A stretch of 64,000 nucleotides of DNA, taken from assembly GCA_041538185.1 (NCBI GenBank), contig JBGORM010000006.1, forward strand, positions 1-64,000, written 5' to 3'. Positions 17,687 through 26,618 of the stretch are shown here, piece after piece. Position 1 is the stretch's first letter; every line of letters begins with the position of its first letter. The DNA is from Melioribacteraceae bacterium 4301-Me (GTDB lineage: Bacteria > Bacteroidota > Ignavibacteria > Ignavibacteriales > Melioribacteraceae). A program made the translations under genes and the position numbers. Under the pieces are notes generated by a model, which was not told the origin of the DNA, did no database searches, and saw only the letters and a list, made by a program, of their open reading frames with translations.

Positions 17687-18505
17687 CTATACAATCCACT
17701 TTCCATATAATTCTGGTCGTCTATTTTTCAAAAATAATTTTTTTGCATGTGATTCCTTAACTGTAGACAAATCGACATCACAAATTAAAATTTCTTCCAT
17801 TCCATTATTAGCACGAGCTATTATTTCTCCTTTTGGATTACAAACAAAAGATTCACCTGCAAAGGTAAGGCATTCTTCTTTACCAACTCTATTACAAAGT
17901 GCAGTATAATATCCATTCTGGAACGCAGCTACTCTCATTTCTGCTTCGAAAAGTCCGTCCGGCCATTCACCTACAGCACCAGCTTGAGGGATAAAAACAA
18001 TTTCAGCTCCTTTTAATGCAAGTGCTCTCATATATTCGGGATAATGTCTATCGTAACATATTGCAATTCCTATTTTCCCAAACTCTGTTTGATAAACTGG
18101 GGTATCTGTATCACCCGGTGTATAGTAACTTTGTTCATGAAAACAAGCATAATCTGTTATATGAATCATTCTTGTTAAGCCAAGAATTTTACCATCCTTA
18201 TTAATTATAGGTGAAGTATCATAAGCCTTGTCACCGCATTTTTCAAAAAGATTTAAAATAATAATACTCCCCACCTCTTTGGCTAATTCTGAAAACAAGT
18301 CTGTAGTAGGTCCTGGAATTGTTTCAGCTAATTCCAAAAAATTTTTACCTGCAGGTTTTTGTGGATAAAATTTTGTGAAAGCAAGTTCAGCAAAACAAAT
18401 CACATTAGCTCCTTTATTTGCAGCTTTCTTAACTGCGCTCAAGCCTTTTTTAATATTAAACTCTTTATCGTTTGTAGATTTTTGTTGGATAAGTGCAATC
18501 TTCAT
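17687..18505 (-). CDS. Carbon-nitrogen hydrolase (nitrilase superfamily), altered triad
   Basis: A 272-residue nitrilase-fold protein. The catalytic glutamate (ICFAELAF, E40) and nucleophilic cysteine (IAICYDRHYPE, C150) are present. At the position where family members have the catalytic lysine (usually YRKxHIP) this protein reads TRMIHIT, with Met at 113. The nearby FHEQSYYTPGD loop aligns well with the family, so the change is not an alignment slip. It resembles N-carbamoylputrescine amidases and beta-ureidopropionases in layout. Whether it hydrolyses amides without the lysine is open. Confidence 0.8.
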   Translation of the reverse strand: MKIALIQQKSTNDKEFNIKKGLSAVKKAANKGANVICFAELAFTKFYPQKPAGKNFLELAETIPGPTTDLFSELAKEVGSIIILNLFEKCGDKAYDTSPIINKDGKILGLTRMIHITDYACFHEQSYYTPGDTDTPVYQTEFGKIGIAICYDRHYPEYMRALALKGAEIVFIPQAGAVGEWPDGLFEAEMRVAAFQNGYYTALCNRVGKEECLTFAGESFVCNPKGEIIARANNGMEEILICDVDLSTVKESHAKKLFLKNRRPELYGKWIV

Positions 18506-18518
18506 AAAATTTTTCCTT

Positions 18519-19391
18519 TCATTTTCGATTAACTAGAATAACGCCAAAAATAATAATTAATCCACTTGTCAGCGTAAGAATTGTTATTTCTTCATTCAAA
18601 AGCAGCCATGCAGTAACTACAGTAACAAAGGGTTCCAAATATAAAAATGCGCCCACAACACCTGCATCCATTTCTTTTAATGCTTCGACCCAAAATACGT
18701 AAGATACTCCCGAACATAAAATCCCAAGAAACAAAACTGCAGCCCATACTTTAACAGAAAGGTGAAAAAAAGTGATAAATGCTTTTTCAGAAAAGATAAA
18801 GGGCAAAACAATTAACGCCATCATTAGAAATTGATAAAAAATAGCCATGATAGGCGGGTAATTAATTGTTGCCTTCTTGCTTACAATGGAATATATGCTC
18901 CATGTAACTGTACTTGCTAAAACTAAAAAGTCTCCTTTGTGAGTAATGAAATTCAAGGACGTTATTTTACCTTTGCTAATTAGCAAGATTAATCCACTAA
19001 ATGCTAACAAAATTCCGAAGCCCTTACTAAAATTCAATTTTTCATTAAAAAATATCATTGATAAGATTACAATAAACACAGGTGTAATTCCAATTATCCA
19101 TCCTGTGTTGGTAGCGGAGGTGTATTTCAACCCGGTAATTTGAATCCACAAATGAAAAGCTGCAATTAAGGCAATAATTACAATCCAAAAATGGTCTTTT
19201 AGTCTAACCGCAAAACTTCTCTTCCTCTTTATTGCAATAGTTCCAAGAAATAAAACGGCAAGTACCTGTCGAATGAAAACAATAGATACAGGAGTAAGTT
19301 CATTTAAAGAATATTTAGTAGCAATGAACGATGCACCCCAAAATAGAATCGAAAAAAGCGGTTTATAGTATTGTTTTACGTAAAGATACAA
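18519..19391 (-). CDS. EamA/DMT-superfamily transporter
   Basis: An integral inner-membrane protein of 290 residues with about ten hydrophobic segments in two EamA repeats, the drug/metabolite transporter fold. The first helix carries LFWGASFIATKYSLNE and the second repeat STVTWSIYSIVSKKA, both typical of the family. Start is a TTG, eight bases after the truA stop, so it may be co-transcribed with truA. Substrate cannot be told from sequence; amino acids and other small metabolites are common. Confidence 0.8.
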   Translation of the reverse strand: MYLYVKQYYKPLFSILFWGASFIATKYSLNELTPVSIVFIRQVLAVLFLGTIAIKRKRSFAVRLKDHFWIVIIALIAAFHLWIQITGLKYTSATNTGWIIGITPVFIVILSMIFFNEKLNFSKGFGILLAFSGLILLISKGKITSLNFITHKGDFLVLASTVTWSIYSIVSKKATINYPPIMAIFYQFLMMALIVLPFIFSEKAFITFFHLSVKVWAAVLFLGILCSGVSYVFWVEALKEMDAGVVGAFLYLEPFVTVVTAWLLLNEEITILTLTSGLIIIFGVILVNRK

Positions 19392-19398
19392 TTGGATT

Positions 19399-20196
19399 TT
19401 ACTTTTTCCCTTTGAAAGATTTTATATTTATCAATGCTGACAATTCTTTGGAAACTTTTCCGTGCTCATAAAAAACATTTTCAAGAAAAAGTCCCGAAGG
19501 CGGAGCTGTAAATCGTGAAGGTTCATTTGAGTTTTCGGACAAATACTTTTTTATGTCGTTCTCTGTCAATTTTCCCTTTCCGACTTCAACCAACACGCCA
19601 ATTATTCGTCTTACCATTTTCCACAAAAAATGGGAACCAGTGATTCGAATCAATATCAAATCGCCTTCTTCTTTTATTTCTACGTTTTCAATAAGTACTT
19701 TTGTGGATTTTTCCTCTGGGTCGTCATCAGAAAAAGAAGCAAAGTCGTGCATACCAACAAAAAGTTTTGATGCTTTTTTCATCTTTTCAAAATCAAGTTT
19801 ATCTTTAATCCACCATACAAATTGTTTACCGAAAGCAGTACGTCTCCGAGAAATTTGGTAAATATAACTTCTGCTTACTGCGTCGTGTCTGGCATGAAAA
19901 TCTTTATTCGTTTTTTCTACTTCAATTATATTAATATCACCAGGTAACTCGTCGTTCAACTTCATACGAATGACTTCTGGGGCGAGCATTGTTTTCACAT
20001 CAAGATGTGCAATTTGACAAAGTGCGTGTACACCGGCATCAGTCCTTCCAGAGCCATAAATTTCCAACTTTTCTCCATCAAAAACCTTTTTTGCTGCTTC
20101 ATAAAGTTTTCCTTGAATGGATCGGCTGTTCTTTTGCATTTGCCAACCGCTGTAACGCGTACCGATGTATTCGATGTAAAGTTTGAAACGTGACAT
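19399..20196 (-). CDS. truA: tRNA pseudouridine synthase A
   Basis: Converts U38-U40 of tRNA anticodon arms to pseudouridine. The catalytic aspartate is D53 in GSGRTDAGVHA. Other family segments are RYSGWQMQ near 14-21, FHARHDAVSR, and FLWKMVRRIIG. Length (265) is normal. Its first 50 coding bases (20147-20196) recur with four mismatches at 20852-20901, on the far side of the RelE-type toxin-antitoxin genes. Confidence 0.95.
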   Translation of the reverse strand: MSRFKLYIEYIGTRYSGWQMQKNSRSIQGKLYEAAKKVFDGEKLEIYGSGRTDAGVHALCQIAHLDVKTMLAPEVIRMKLNDELPGDINIIEVEKTNKDFHARHDAVSRSYIYQISRRRTAFGKQFVWWIKDKLDFEKMKKASKLFVGMHDFASFSDDDPEEKSTKVLIENVEIKEEGDLILIRITGSHFLWKMVRRIIGVLVEVGKGKLTENDIKKYLSENSNEPSRFTAPPSGLFLENVFYEHGKVSKELSALINIKSFKGKK

Positions 20197-20272
20197 TTAG
20201 AAGCCGCTAATTAAATTTGGCAAGCAACTTTGAGAGGGCAAAAACAAAAAGATCACACTTATAAATTGCATT

Positions 20273-20551
20273 TTACTTGTAAACATTTCCTCGGAAGTCA
20301 ACTCCATAAACAATCAATTCTCTATTAACTCTGTCTATCTTAAATATTATTCTAATTTTACCGATTCTCATTCTTAAACAACCCCTCCATACCCCTTCTA
20401 AAGTTTTTATGTGAAGTTCCTTGAAAGGAATATTTCCATATTGTTCAATTGAATAAACTAAACTTCGAACCTTTTCCCGAATCTTATTTTTATCTTTGTC
20501 TGGGAGTTCATTAAGAAACTTGGCGGCATTTTTAGACAAACTAATTCTCAT
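20273..20551 (-). CDS. RelE/ParE-family toxin
   Basis: A 92-residue protein with the RelE/ParE fold pattern: SLSKNAAKFLNELP, then KELHIKTLEGVWRGCLRMRIGKIRIIFKIDR, where the R-R-IGKIRIIF strand is the classic core. ATG at 20551-20549 chosen. It overlaps the preceding small gene by 11 bases, as in many toxin-antitoxin operons. Whether it cleaves mRNA (RelE) or acts on gyrase (ParE) cannot be told. Confidence 0.85.
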   Translation of the reverse strand: MRISLSKNAAKFLNELPDKDKNKIREKVRSLVYSIEQYGNIPFKELHIKTLEGVWRGCLRMRIGKIRIIFKIDRVNRELIVYGVDFRGNVYK

Positions 20552-20759
20552 CAAAAAACCATCTGGTCATATCTATCATCTCTTTTTTCTTATAATCTTC
20601 CGGTTTGCCGTATCTTCTTTCAATATCTGTCAATTCCTTTTTAGAAACCGAAGGAATGAGTGCCTGGATAAGGGAAATTCTTTCTTCCGCTAAAACTTCT
20701 CTAATGCTATCCTTTATCATTATCTTTAATGCTTCGTTTATTTCAATATTCTGGTTCAT
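20541..20759 (-). CDS. Cognate antitoxin of the RelE/ParE-type pair
   Basis: A 72-residue protein immediately upstream of and overlapping the toxin gene. The N-terminal half (EINEALKIMIKDSIREVLAEE) is helical; the C-terminal half carries DIERRYGKPEDYKKKEM and an acidic, aromatic tail (TRWFFDEN) that could wrap the toxin. I do not recognise the DNA-binding family. Its role is inferred from the gene order and overlap. Confidence 0.65.
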   Translation of the reverse strand: MNQNIEINEALKIMIKDSIREVLAEERISLIQALIPSVSKKELTDIERRYGKPEDYKKKEMIDMTRWFFDEN

Positions 20760-21142
20760 AATACATTATCCAATTTTTTATTAGCAAGATTACTAAATAG
20801 CCTGCTCAACTTCAACACTTAATTCCTTCGTTATACTCTTCAACTTACAGGCCGCTGTAACGAGTGCCAGTGTATTCGATGTAAAGTTTGAAACGTGACA
20901 TTAGATTGCTATTGTGAATTCTTATTTATACTGCATCTTCCAATATTATGATTTTTAACTTGTTTCCCTTCGCAAAATTCAATACCACAATGAACAAATC
21001 TATTGCAAAATTCATTAAGAGGGGGGCAGCTCCCCAATTTTTATTAACTCTATCGTTTCTTATCCATTAACTCCCAAAATTATTTGATAGTTAAAATAAT
21101 CATACTTATCTTAAAAACATACAATCATAAGACTAACAATAA
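20760..21142. other. Spacer holding the duplicated truA 5' end
   Basis: No complete gene. The only recognisable content is the 50-base truA copy at 20852-20901. The rest is AT-rich and may contain the promoter of the downstream plus-strand gene at 21143. Confidence 0.6.
20852..20901 (-). repeat. Diverged copy of the first 50 coding bases of truA
   Basis: Repeats 20147-20196 in the same orientation with four mismatches. Homology stops at the start codon on one side and at codon 17 on the other. On the minus strand it encodes SRFKLYIEYTGTRYSG, with Ile to Thr as the only replacement; the other changes are silent, so it comes from a functional truA allele. It marks the far border of the toxin-antitoxin segment. 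Confidence 0.85.
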
Positions 21143-21751
21143 ATGGGAAAAAAGGACCCGCGCATTGACGCATACATTTCCAAAGCACAAGATTTTGCCA
21201 AACCAATTCTTGAACACTTACGTAATCTCGTTCATGAGACTTGTCCAGAAGTAGAAGAAACCATGAAATGGAGTTTCCCGCATTTCAATTATAAAGGTGA
21301 TATAATGTGCAGTATGGCTGCTTTTAAGCAGCATGCCTCATTCGGTTTTTGGAAAGCTGCTCTAATAAAAGAGGCTGTTCTTGCAAAAGCTGCAAAATCA
21401 GAGGCAGCGATGGGAAGCCTTGGAAAAATTACTTCGTTGAAGGACTTGCCCTCCGATAAAAAATTAATTTCACTTATAAAAAAAGCCGCTAAGCTGAACG
21501 AAGCAGGAATCAAAGTTTCTAAAAAGAAGAAAATTAAAAAAGAATTAGAGATTCCAGATTATTTTATAAAAGCATTGAGCAAAAACAAAAAGGCATTAAC
21601 TTCGTTCAAAAATTTTTCTTACTCTCATAAGAAAGAATATGTTGAGTGGATATCTGAAGCCAGGACCGAAGAGACAAGAAACAAAAGAATAGCAACTGCA
21701 ATTGAATGGCTTTCTGAAGGCAAGCCGAGAAATTGGAAATATATTAAATAG
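21143..21751 (+). CDS. DUF1801/YdeI (OmdA)-family protein
   Basis: A 202-residue protein. The N-terminal part (PRIDAYISKAQDFAKPILEHLRN, TMKWSFPHFNYKGDIMCSMAAFKQH) is the DUF1801 fold. The C-terminal part (FKNFSYSHKKEYVEWISEARTEETRNKRIATAIEWLSEGK) is the YdeI/OmdA helical tail. The fusion is common. Biochemical function is not established. No signal peptide. It is convergent with the paa operon, seven bases from paaD. Confidence 0.8.
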   Translation: MGKKDPRIDAYISKAQDFAKPILEHLRNLVHETCPEVEETMKWSFPHFNYKGDIMCSMAAFKQHASFGFWKAALIKEAVLAKAAKSEAAMGSLGKITSLKDLPSDKKLISLIKKAAKLNEAGIKVSKKKKIKKELEIPDYFIKALSKNKKALTSFKNFSYSHKKEYVEWISEARTEETRNKRIATAIEWLSEGKPRNWKYIK

Positions 21752-21758
21752 CGGATGG

Positions 21759-22247
21759 TCAGATATATTTAAAATGTTCGAATGGCTGGCCGCAGCTTTG
21801 ACATACCCAAAGTGATTTACATGCAGTTGAGCCGAATTGACTTGTAAGTTGTGTTTGTTTCGAATTACAAAATGGGCATTCAACGGGTTTAGTAATTATT
21901 TCTTTTGTAAAATCATCTTCAGCTGTTCCTTCAGGTGGTGCAATTCCGTATTGCTTTAATTTCCTTTTTGCATCTTCAGTAATCCAATCGGTAGTCCATG
22001 GTGGGGAATAAATTTTATTAACAATTGAATTAAGAATACCATTTTCGTTTAGAATATTTTTTATTTCATCTTCGATTGTTTTCATGGCTGGACAGCCGGA
22101 ATAAGTGGGTGTTATATCAATTTCAATTTTATCATCAATAAATTTTACATCGCGTACGATACCCATTTCAACTACATTTAACACGGGAATTTCAGGGTCT
22201 TTTACCTGTTCGAGCAATTCCAATATTTTCTTTTTAGAAAAAGTCAT
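21759..22247 (-). CDS. paaD: Phenylacetyl-CoA epoxidase maturation subunit PaaD (PaaJ)
   Basis: A 162-residue protein with an N-terminal DUF59/MIP18-type domain (QVKDPEIPVLNVVEMGIVRDV, TPTYSGCPAM) and a C-terminal zinc-ribbon with CPFC near 127 and a later C-x2-C (CQSCG). This is the PaaD architecture, thought to help assemble the iron centre of the PaaABCE epoxidase. It is last in the paaABCD run, 16 bases after paaC. Confidence 0.92.
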   Translation of the reverse strand: MTFSKKKILELLEQVKDPEIPVLNVVEMGIVRDVKFIDDKIEIDITPTYSGCPAMKTIEDEIKNILNENGILNSIVNKIYSPPWTTDWITEDAKRKLKQYGIAPPEGTAEDDFTKEIITKPVECPFCNSKQTQLTSQFGSTACKSLWVCQSCGQPFEHFKYI

Positions 22248-22263
22248 TTCAACCTAGATTTTA

Positions 22264-23043
22264 TTACCACTTAGCTTTAGGAAATGATCTAGCAACAATT
22301 TGCATTTCGGCTAATAAATGTCCAAGATGTTCTGTATGAAAACCTTTTCTTCCACCTTTGATTTGATAAGCATTTCTATCAGGCACTTTAATCTTAGCTT
22401 CAGAAAAGGTATTGCTAACCAGTTCAAACCATTCATCAAATAACGGAGAAGCATCTGGTATCAATTTTTGGTTCAGCAAAATTTCATCGTTATAATTATT
22501 CAAAAACATTTCCGAAGTAAACATCCAAAGGTCGTCAACAGCTTTTTGCAATCTACAATTGCTCTCGTCGGTTCCATCACCTAATCGTAACATCCAAGTT
22601 TTACAATGACGCAAATGATAATTTATTTCTTTAACAGCTTTAGTTGCAATTCCAGCCAAAGGTTCAAAGTGGCTTTTGCTTAATTCGTTATAAAAATAAA
22701 TTGCGAACGCATCATAAAAAAATTGACGTGCAATTGTGTAGGCAAAATCTATATTTGGCTGTTCAGCAAGCAGTAAATTTTTAAATTGGTTTTCATTTCT
22801 AAAGAAAGCAAAGTCGTCTTCATTTTTTCCTTGTCCATCTAATTCCGCAGCTAATGAATAAAAAGCAGAAGCTTGACCAATACAATCAAGGGCAATGTTA
22901 GCAAGAGCAACATCTTCTTCTAAGATTGGTGCATGCCCACACCACTCTGATAGTCTGTGACCAAAAATCAAATTATCATCTGCCAATTGCAATATATATT
23001 CGAACAAAGCTTCTCTTGTTTTTGAATCGAATTTATTTATCAC
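22264..23043 (-). CDS. paaC: Phenylacetyl-CoA epoxidase structural subunit PaaC
   Basis: A ferritin-like, non-catalytic partner of PaaA (259 residues). The segments LIFGHRLSEWCGHAPILEED near 20-40 and NYHLRHCKTWMLRLGDGTDES are typical of PaaC. It overlaps paaB by one base, so the two are translationally coupled. Confidence 0.92.
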   Translation of the reverse strand: MINKFDSKTREALFEYILQLADDNLIFGHRLSEWCGHAPILEEDVALANIALDCIGQASAFYSLAAELDGQGKNEDDFAFFRNENQFKNLLLAEQPNIDFAYTIARQFFYDAFAIYFYNELSKSHFEPLAGIATKAVKEINYHLRHCKTWMLRLGDGTDESNCRLQKAVDDLWMFTSEMFLNNYNDEILLNQKLIPDASPLFDEWFELVSNTFSEAKIKVPDRNAYQIKGGRKGFHTEHLGHLLAEMQIVARSFPKAKW

Positions 23044-23339
23044 TAAAAACCTCTTACTCCTTTTGGCACGTTGTAAAATTGCGGATGTCTGTAAATTTTA
23101 TCGTTCGCGGGGTCGAAAAAAGGACCTTTATCTGACGGAGATGAAGCAACAATTTGGTTTGAAGGAACAACCCAAATACTAATTACATCTCCTCGGCGGG
23201 AATATACATCTCGTGCATTTTGCAGAGCAAGCTCGCCATCTGCAGCGTGAACATTACCTACATGTTCGTGTGGCTCACCTTGTTTTTTTTGAACAAAAAC
23301 TTCCCACATTCTTTCGCTTATGGTATTATGATTTTCCAT
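23043..23339 (-). CDS. paaB: Phenylacetyl-CoA epoxidase subunit PaaB
   Basis: A 98-residue subunit, WEVFVQKKQGEPHEHVGNVHAADGELALQNARDVYSRR being the family core. It is needed for a stable PaaABCE complex. It lies between paaA and paaC with the conserved order. Confidence 0.93.
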   Translation of the reverse strand: MENHNTISERMWEVFVQKKQGEPHEHVGNVHAADGELALQNARDVYSRRGDVISIWVVPSNQIVASSPSDKGPFFDPANDKIYRHPQFYNVPKGVRGF

Positions 23340-23353
23340 TTATCTAATTTTAT

Positions 23354-24298
23354 TTATTTGTTGTGTTTACGTGCATATTCAAGTGCTGCATTTCTTACCC
23401 ATGCTCCATTCTCATAAGCTTCTCGTCTTGCCCTAAGTCTTTCTTTATTCATAGGTCCGTTTCCTTTAACGACCTGCCAGAATTCGTCCCAATTAATTTT
23501 TCCGAATTCCCAATGCTGTGTTTCTTCGTTGAACTTTAAATCTGGATCTGGCAATGTTAAATTAACTGCCATAGCTTGCGGGACAGTCAAATCAACGAAT
23601 CGTTGGCGTAGTTCATCGTTGCTTTTGAGTTTAATTTTCCATCTCATTAGTTCAGGTGAATTTGGTGATTGTTCGTCTGGTGGACCAAACATCATCAATG
23701 TAGGCCACCACCATCTATTTACAGCATCTTGTGCCATAGCCTTTTGTTCTGCAGTTCCATTAGCAAGAGTAGCTATTATTTCGTAGCCTTGTTTTTTGTG
23801 AAAGTTTTCTTCTTTGCAAATTCGAACCATTGCTCTGGCATAAGGGCCATAAGAGCATTTAGCAAGCATTGTTTGATTAACAATCGCAGCACCATCTACA
23901 AACCAGCCAATTACACCTATATCTGCCCACGTTAAAGTTGGATAATTAAAAATGCTGGAGTATTTAGCAGTGCCGTTTAATAATTGTTCAATTAATTCTG
24001 AACGGCTAACACCCAATGTTTCTGCAGAGCTGTAAATATAAAGTCCATGCCCAGCTTCATCTTGCACTTTTGCAAGCAAAGTCATTTTTCTGCGCAAAGA
24101 TGGTGCACGTGTAATCCAATTACCTTCCGGTAACATTCCAATAATTTCTGAATGCGCATGTTGACTCATCATTCTTATCAACTGTTTCCTATAACGTTCA
24201 GGCATCCAATCTTTAGGCTCAATTATTTCACCAGAGGCTATTCTTCTTTCAAACTCTTCACATAATCTGTCTTCCATTTCCAATTTCTCTTCTACCAT
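23354..24298 (-). CDS. paaA: Phenylacetyl-CoA epoxidase catalytic subunit PaaA
   Basis: The di-iron oxygenase subunit (314 residues) that makes the 1,2-epoxide of phenylacetyl-CoA using O2. The iron-binding motifs EAGH at 81-84 and ENFH further on are visible in a ferritin-like fold. A strong AAGGAAGG ribosome-binding site precedes the ATG. It heads the paaABCD operon. No paaE reductase gene follows, so the electron donor must be elsewhere. Confidence 0.95.
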   Translation of the reverse strand: MVEEKLEMEDRLCEEFERRIASGEIIEPKDWMPERYRKQLIRMMSQHAHSEIIGMLPEGNWITRAPSLRRKMTLLAKVQDEAGHGLYIYSSAETLGVSRSELIEQLLNGTAKYSSIFNYPTLTWADIGVIGWFVDGAAIVNQTMLAKCSYGPYARAMVRICKEENFHKKQGYEIIATLANGTAEQKAMAQDAVNRWWWPTLMMFGPPDEQSPNSPELMRWKIKLKSNDELRQRFVDLTVPQAMAVNLTLPDPDLKFNEETQHWEFGKINWDEFWQVVKGNGPMNKERLRARREAYENGAWVRNAALEYARKHNK

Positions 24299-24469
24299 AA
24301 AATATCCTTCCTTTTTCTATTAAAATATATGATATCTCTTTTTAGTTGGCAAGGTTATAATTAAACATTATGTAAAGTAAAATGATAAAATGAATATAGA
24401 GCTCGGATTTTATATTTTTGAGCAGTTAATGTTTGTTTGCTCAATAAAAATTGGCAAGAGAGAATACGA

Positions 24470-26545
24470 TTGGATACTGAACTAATAAACTTTTTCTATC
24501 CTCAATCGATATGTATTGTGGGTGCTTCCACAAAAGAAAAAAGCATCGGTTATGAATTACTTAATTCAATTAAAAGTTACGGGTTCACGGGCAAAATCTA
24601 TCCAGTAAATCCAAATGCAGAGGAGGTCTTGGGATATAAATGCTTCAAGAAAATAAATGATATAGAAGAAAAAATTGACTTGGCTATTATTGTTGTCCCG
24701 AAGCAATTTGTTGAAGATTCTATTGACTCTCTTTTAACAAAAAAAGTAAAATCAATATTACTAATTACCGCTGGTTTTAAGGAGACAGGTAAGGAAGGAG
24801 AAGCGCTGGAAAGTAAAATTTTACAAAAAGTAAAAGATGCTGGCGCTCGACTCGTGGGTCCAAACTGCATGGGTGTCATCAACACGCTTGAAGGGACAAG
24901 GCTAAATGCAACTTTTGTAGCTGAAAAACCAGAGTGTGGAACCACAGGATTTTTATCACAAAGTGGTGCAATTGGTGCAGCGGTATTAAATTCGTTGCGA
25001 GAGACCAATATCAAGTTTGCACATTTTATTAGCGTTGGAAATAAAGCCGATGTTAACGAAAATGATATTCTCCATTTTTGGCAAAACGATAGTAACATTA
25101 AGATTCTCACTTTTTATTTAGAAAGTTTTGTTAACGGAATGGAATTTGTTGTTCCATTCATAAAAGGAGAAATAACGAAACCAACTATTGTATTGAAAGC
25201 CGGTAAAACAGTCAGTGGAATGAGAGCAGCATCTTCCCATACAGGTGCGTTAAGCAGCAAGGACCAAGTTGTTGATGCTGTTCTAAATCAATTTGGTATT
25301 ATACGCGTAGAAAATTTATCGGAACTTTTTAACACCGCAAAGGGATTTGAGAACTTTCCAATTCCAAGAGGAAACAGGGTTGCAATTATAACTAATGCAG
25401 GTGGGCCAGCAGTTCTCGCAGTAGATTCACTTGAAAAAGAAGGCTTAGTTTTATCTCAATTTTCTGAAGTAACTAAGAATAAATTAAGAGAAATCGTGCC
25501 GAATGAGGGAAGCATTGAAAATCCAGTTGACATGTTACCTGCAGCGACAGCTTCAGTTTACAAATCCGTTGCCGAAATTGTATTGAACGATGAAAATGTA
25601 GATGCGTTAATTTCTATTTTTGTCCAACCAATAATGGTAGAACCTTTCGAGGTAACCGAGTCAGTCTATTCCATAAAATCTAACAAACCAATTTTACAAG
25701 TTGATATGCCATTACCAGAATTTTGGCAGCAATACAGAAAACTATCGTCTAAACATTTACCAATCTTTAAAAACCCAGAAGAACCGGCAAAAGTTATTGC
25801 TAACATGCTGTTTTATCAAAATTCTAAAATTAGACTTGAAAGAAATAGAAATGAGTATTTAAACATTCTTTGTAAAAAAGATAAAAACATTTTCTCATTG
25901 CCTTCAGGATTCCTTCCATTAAATATCATACAAGATTTATGCGGCTATTATGGTTTGCCTTTAGTAAAGCAGCTTATTATCAAGCCAAAAGAAATAACAG
26001 AATTAAAAAATGTTAATTACCCAATTGTACTGAAAGGAATCAATAAAAATATTATTCACAAATCCGAGTTCAATGCTGTTAAACTAAATATTAAGGACAA
26101 AAGTGAACTTCTAATAAAAGCAAAAGAAATAGAAGAAAGCTTTAATAAGTACAACTCTGAAGTCGAGGAATTTTTAATTCAACCACAGATTAATGTTAAG
26201 TACGAGGTTTTAATAGGAGGTTACAGAGATCCTTCATTTGGACCAATAATAATGTTTGGAAGCGGCGGAAAATATGTTGAAATAATATGTGATACTGCCA
26301 TCAAATCTGCTTTTCTCTCCGGAGAAGACCTTGACGATATGATTAATTCAACAGCAATTGGAAAAATATTAATGGGTGTAAGGGGTGAACCAACTTGCAA
26401 CATTAATGAATTAAAAAAAATTATAAAATCTTCTGCTGAGTTAATTGTAGAAAATAAAGACATATTAGAATTCGACATTAACCCTTTAATTATTGACTTA
26501 GATAATAATTTCCATGCTGTTGATATTAGAATAAAATCAAAATAA
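24470..26545 (+). CDS. ADP-forming acyl-CoA synthetase (fused alpha/beta)
   Basis: Couples acid, CoA and ATP to acyl-CoA, ADP and phosphate. There is an N-terminal CoA-binding domain (PQSICIVGASTKEKSIG), a ligase-CoA domain with the phospho-histidine loop SSHTGAL, and a C-terminal ATP-grasp part (FGSGGKYVEI). No ATG is near; the TTG at 24470 follows an AAGAGAG site, another TTG at 24437 is possible. It is divergent from paaA with a 171-base spacer, and no paaK is seen. It may therefore activate phenylacetate (inference), though acetate or other acids are equally possible. Confidence 0.85.
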   Translation: MDTELINFFYPQSICIVGASTKEKSIGYELLNSIKSYGFTGKIYPVNPNAEEVLGYKCFKKINDIEEKIDLAIIVVPKQFVEDSIDSLLTKKVKSILLITAGFKETGKEGEALESKILQKVKDAGARLVGPNCMGVINTLEGTRLNATFVAEKPECGTTGFLSQSGAIGAAVLNSLRETNIKFAHFISVGNKADVNENDILHFWQNDSNIKILTFYLESFVNGMEFVVPFIKGEITKPTIVLKAGKTVSGMRAASSHTGALSSKDQVVDAVLNQFGIIRVENLSELFNTAKGFENFPIPRGNRVAIITNAGGPAVLAVDSLEKEGLVLSQFSEVTKNKLREIVPNEGSIENPVDMLPAATASVYKSVAEIVLNDENVDALISIFVQPIMVEPFEVTESVYSIKSNKPILQVDMPLPEFWQQYRKLSSKHLPIFKNPEEPAKVIANMLFYQNSKIRLERNRNEYLNILCKKDKNIFSLPSGFLPLNIIQDLCGYYGLPLVKQLIIKPKEITELKNVNYPIVLKGINKNIIHKSEFNAVKLNIKDKSELLIKAKEIEESFNKYNSEVEEFLIQPQINVKYEVLIGGYRDPSFGPIIMFGSGGKYVEIICDTAIKSAFLSGEDLDDMINSTAIGKILMGVRGEPTCNINELKKIIKSSAELIVENKDILEFDINPLIIDLDNNFHAVDIRIKSK

Positions 26546-26618
26546 AACTGCTTGTGTTGTTTATAACTGCAATTTTCTTTCCTTATCTTTACGAACAAAA
26601 ATTAAATTAGTGAGAAAA

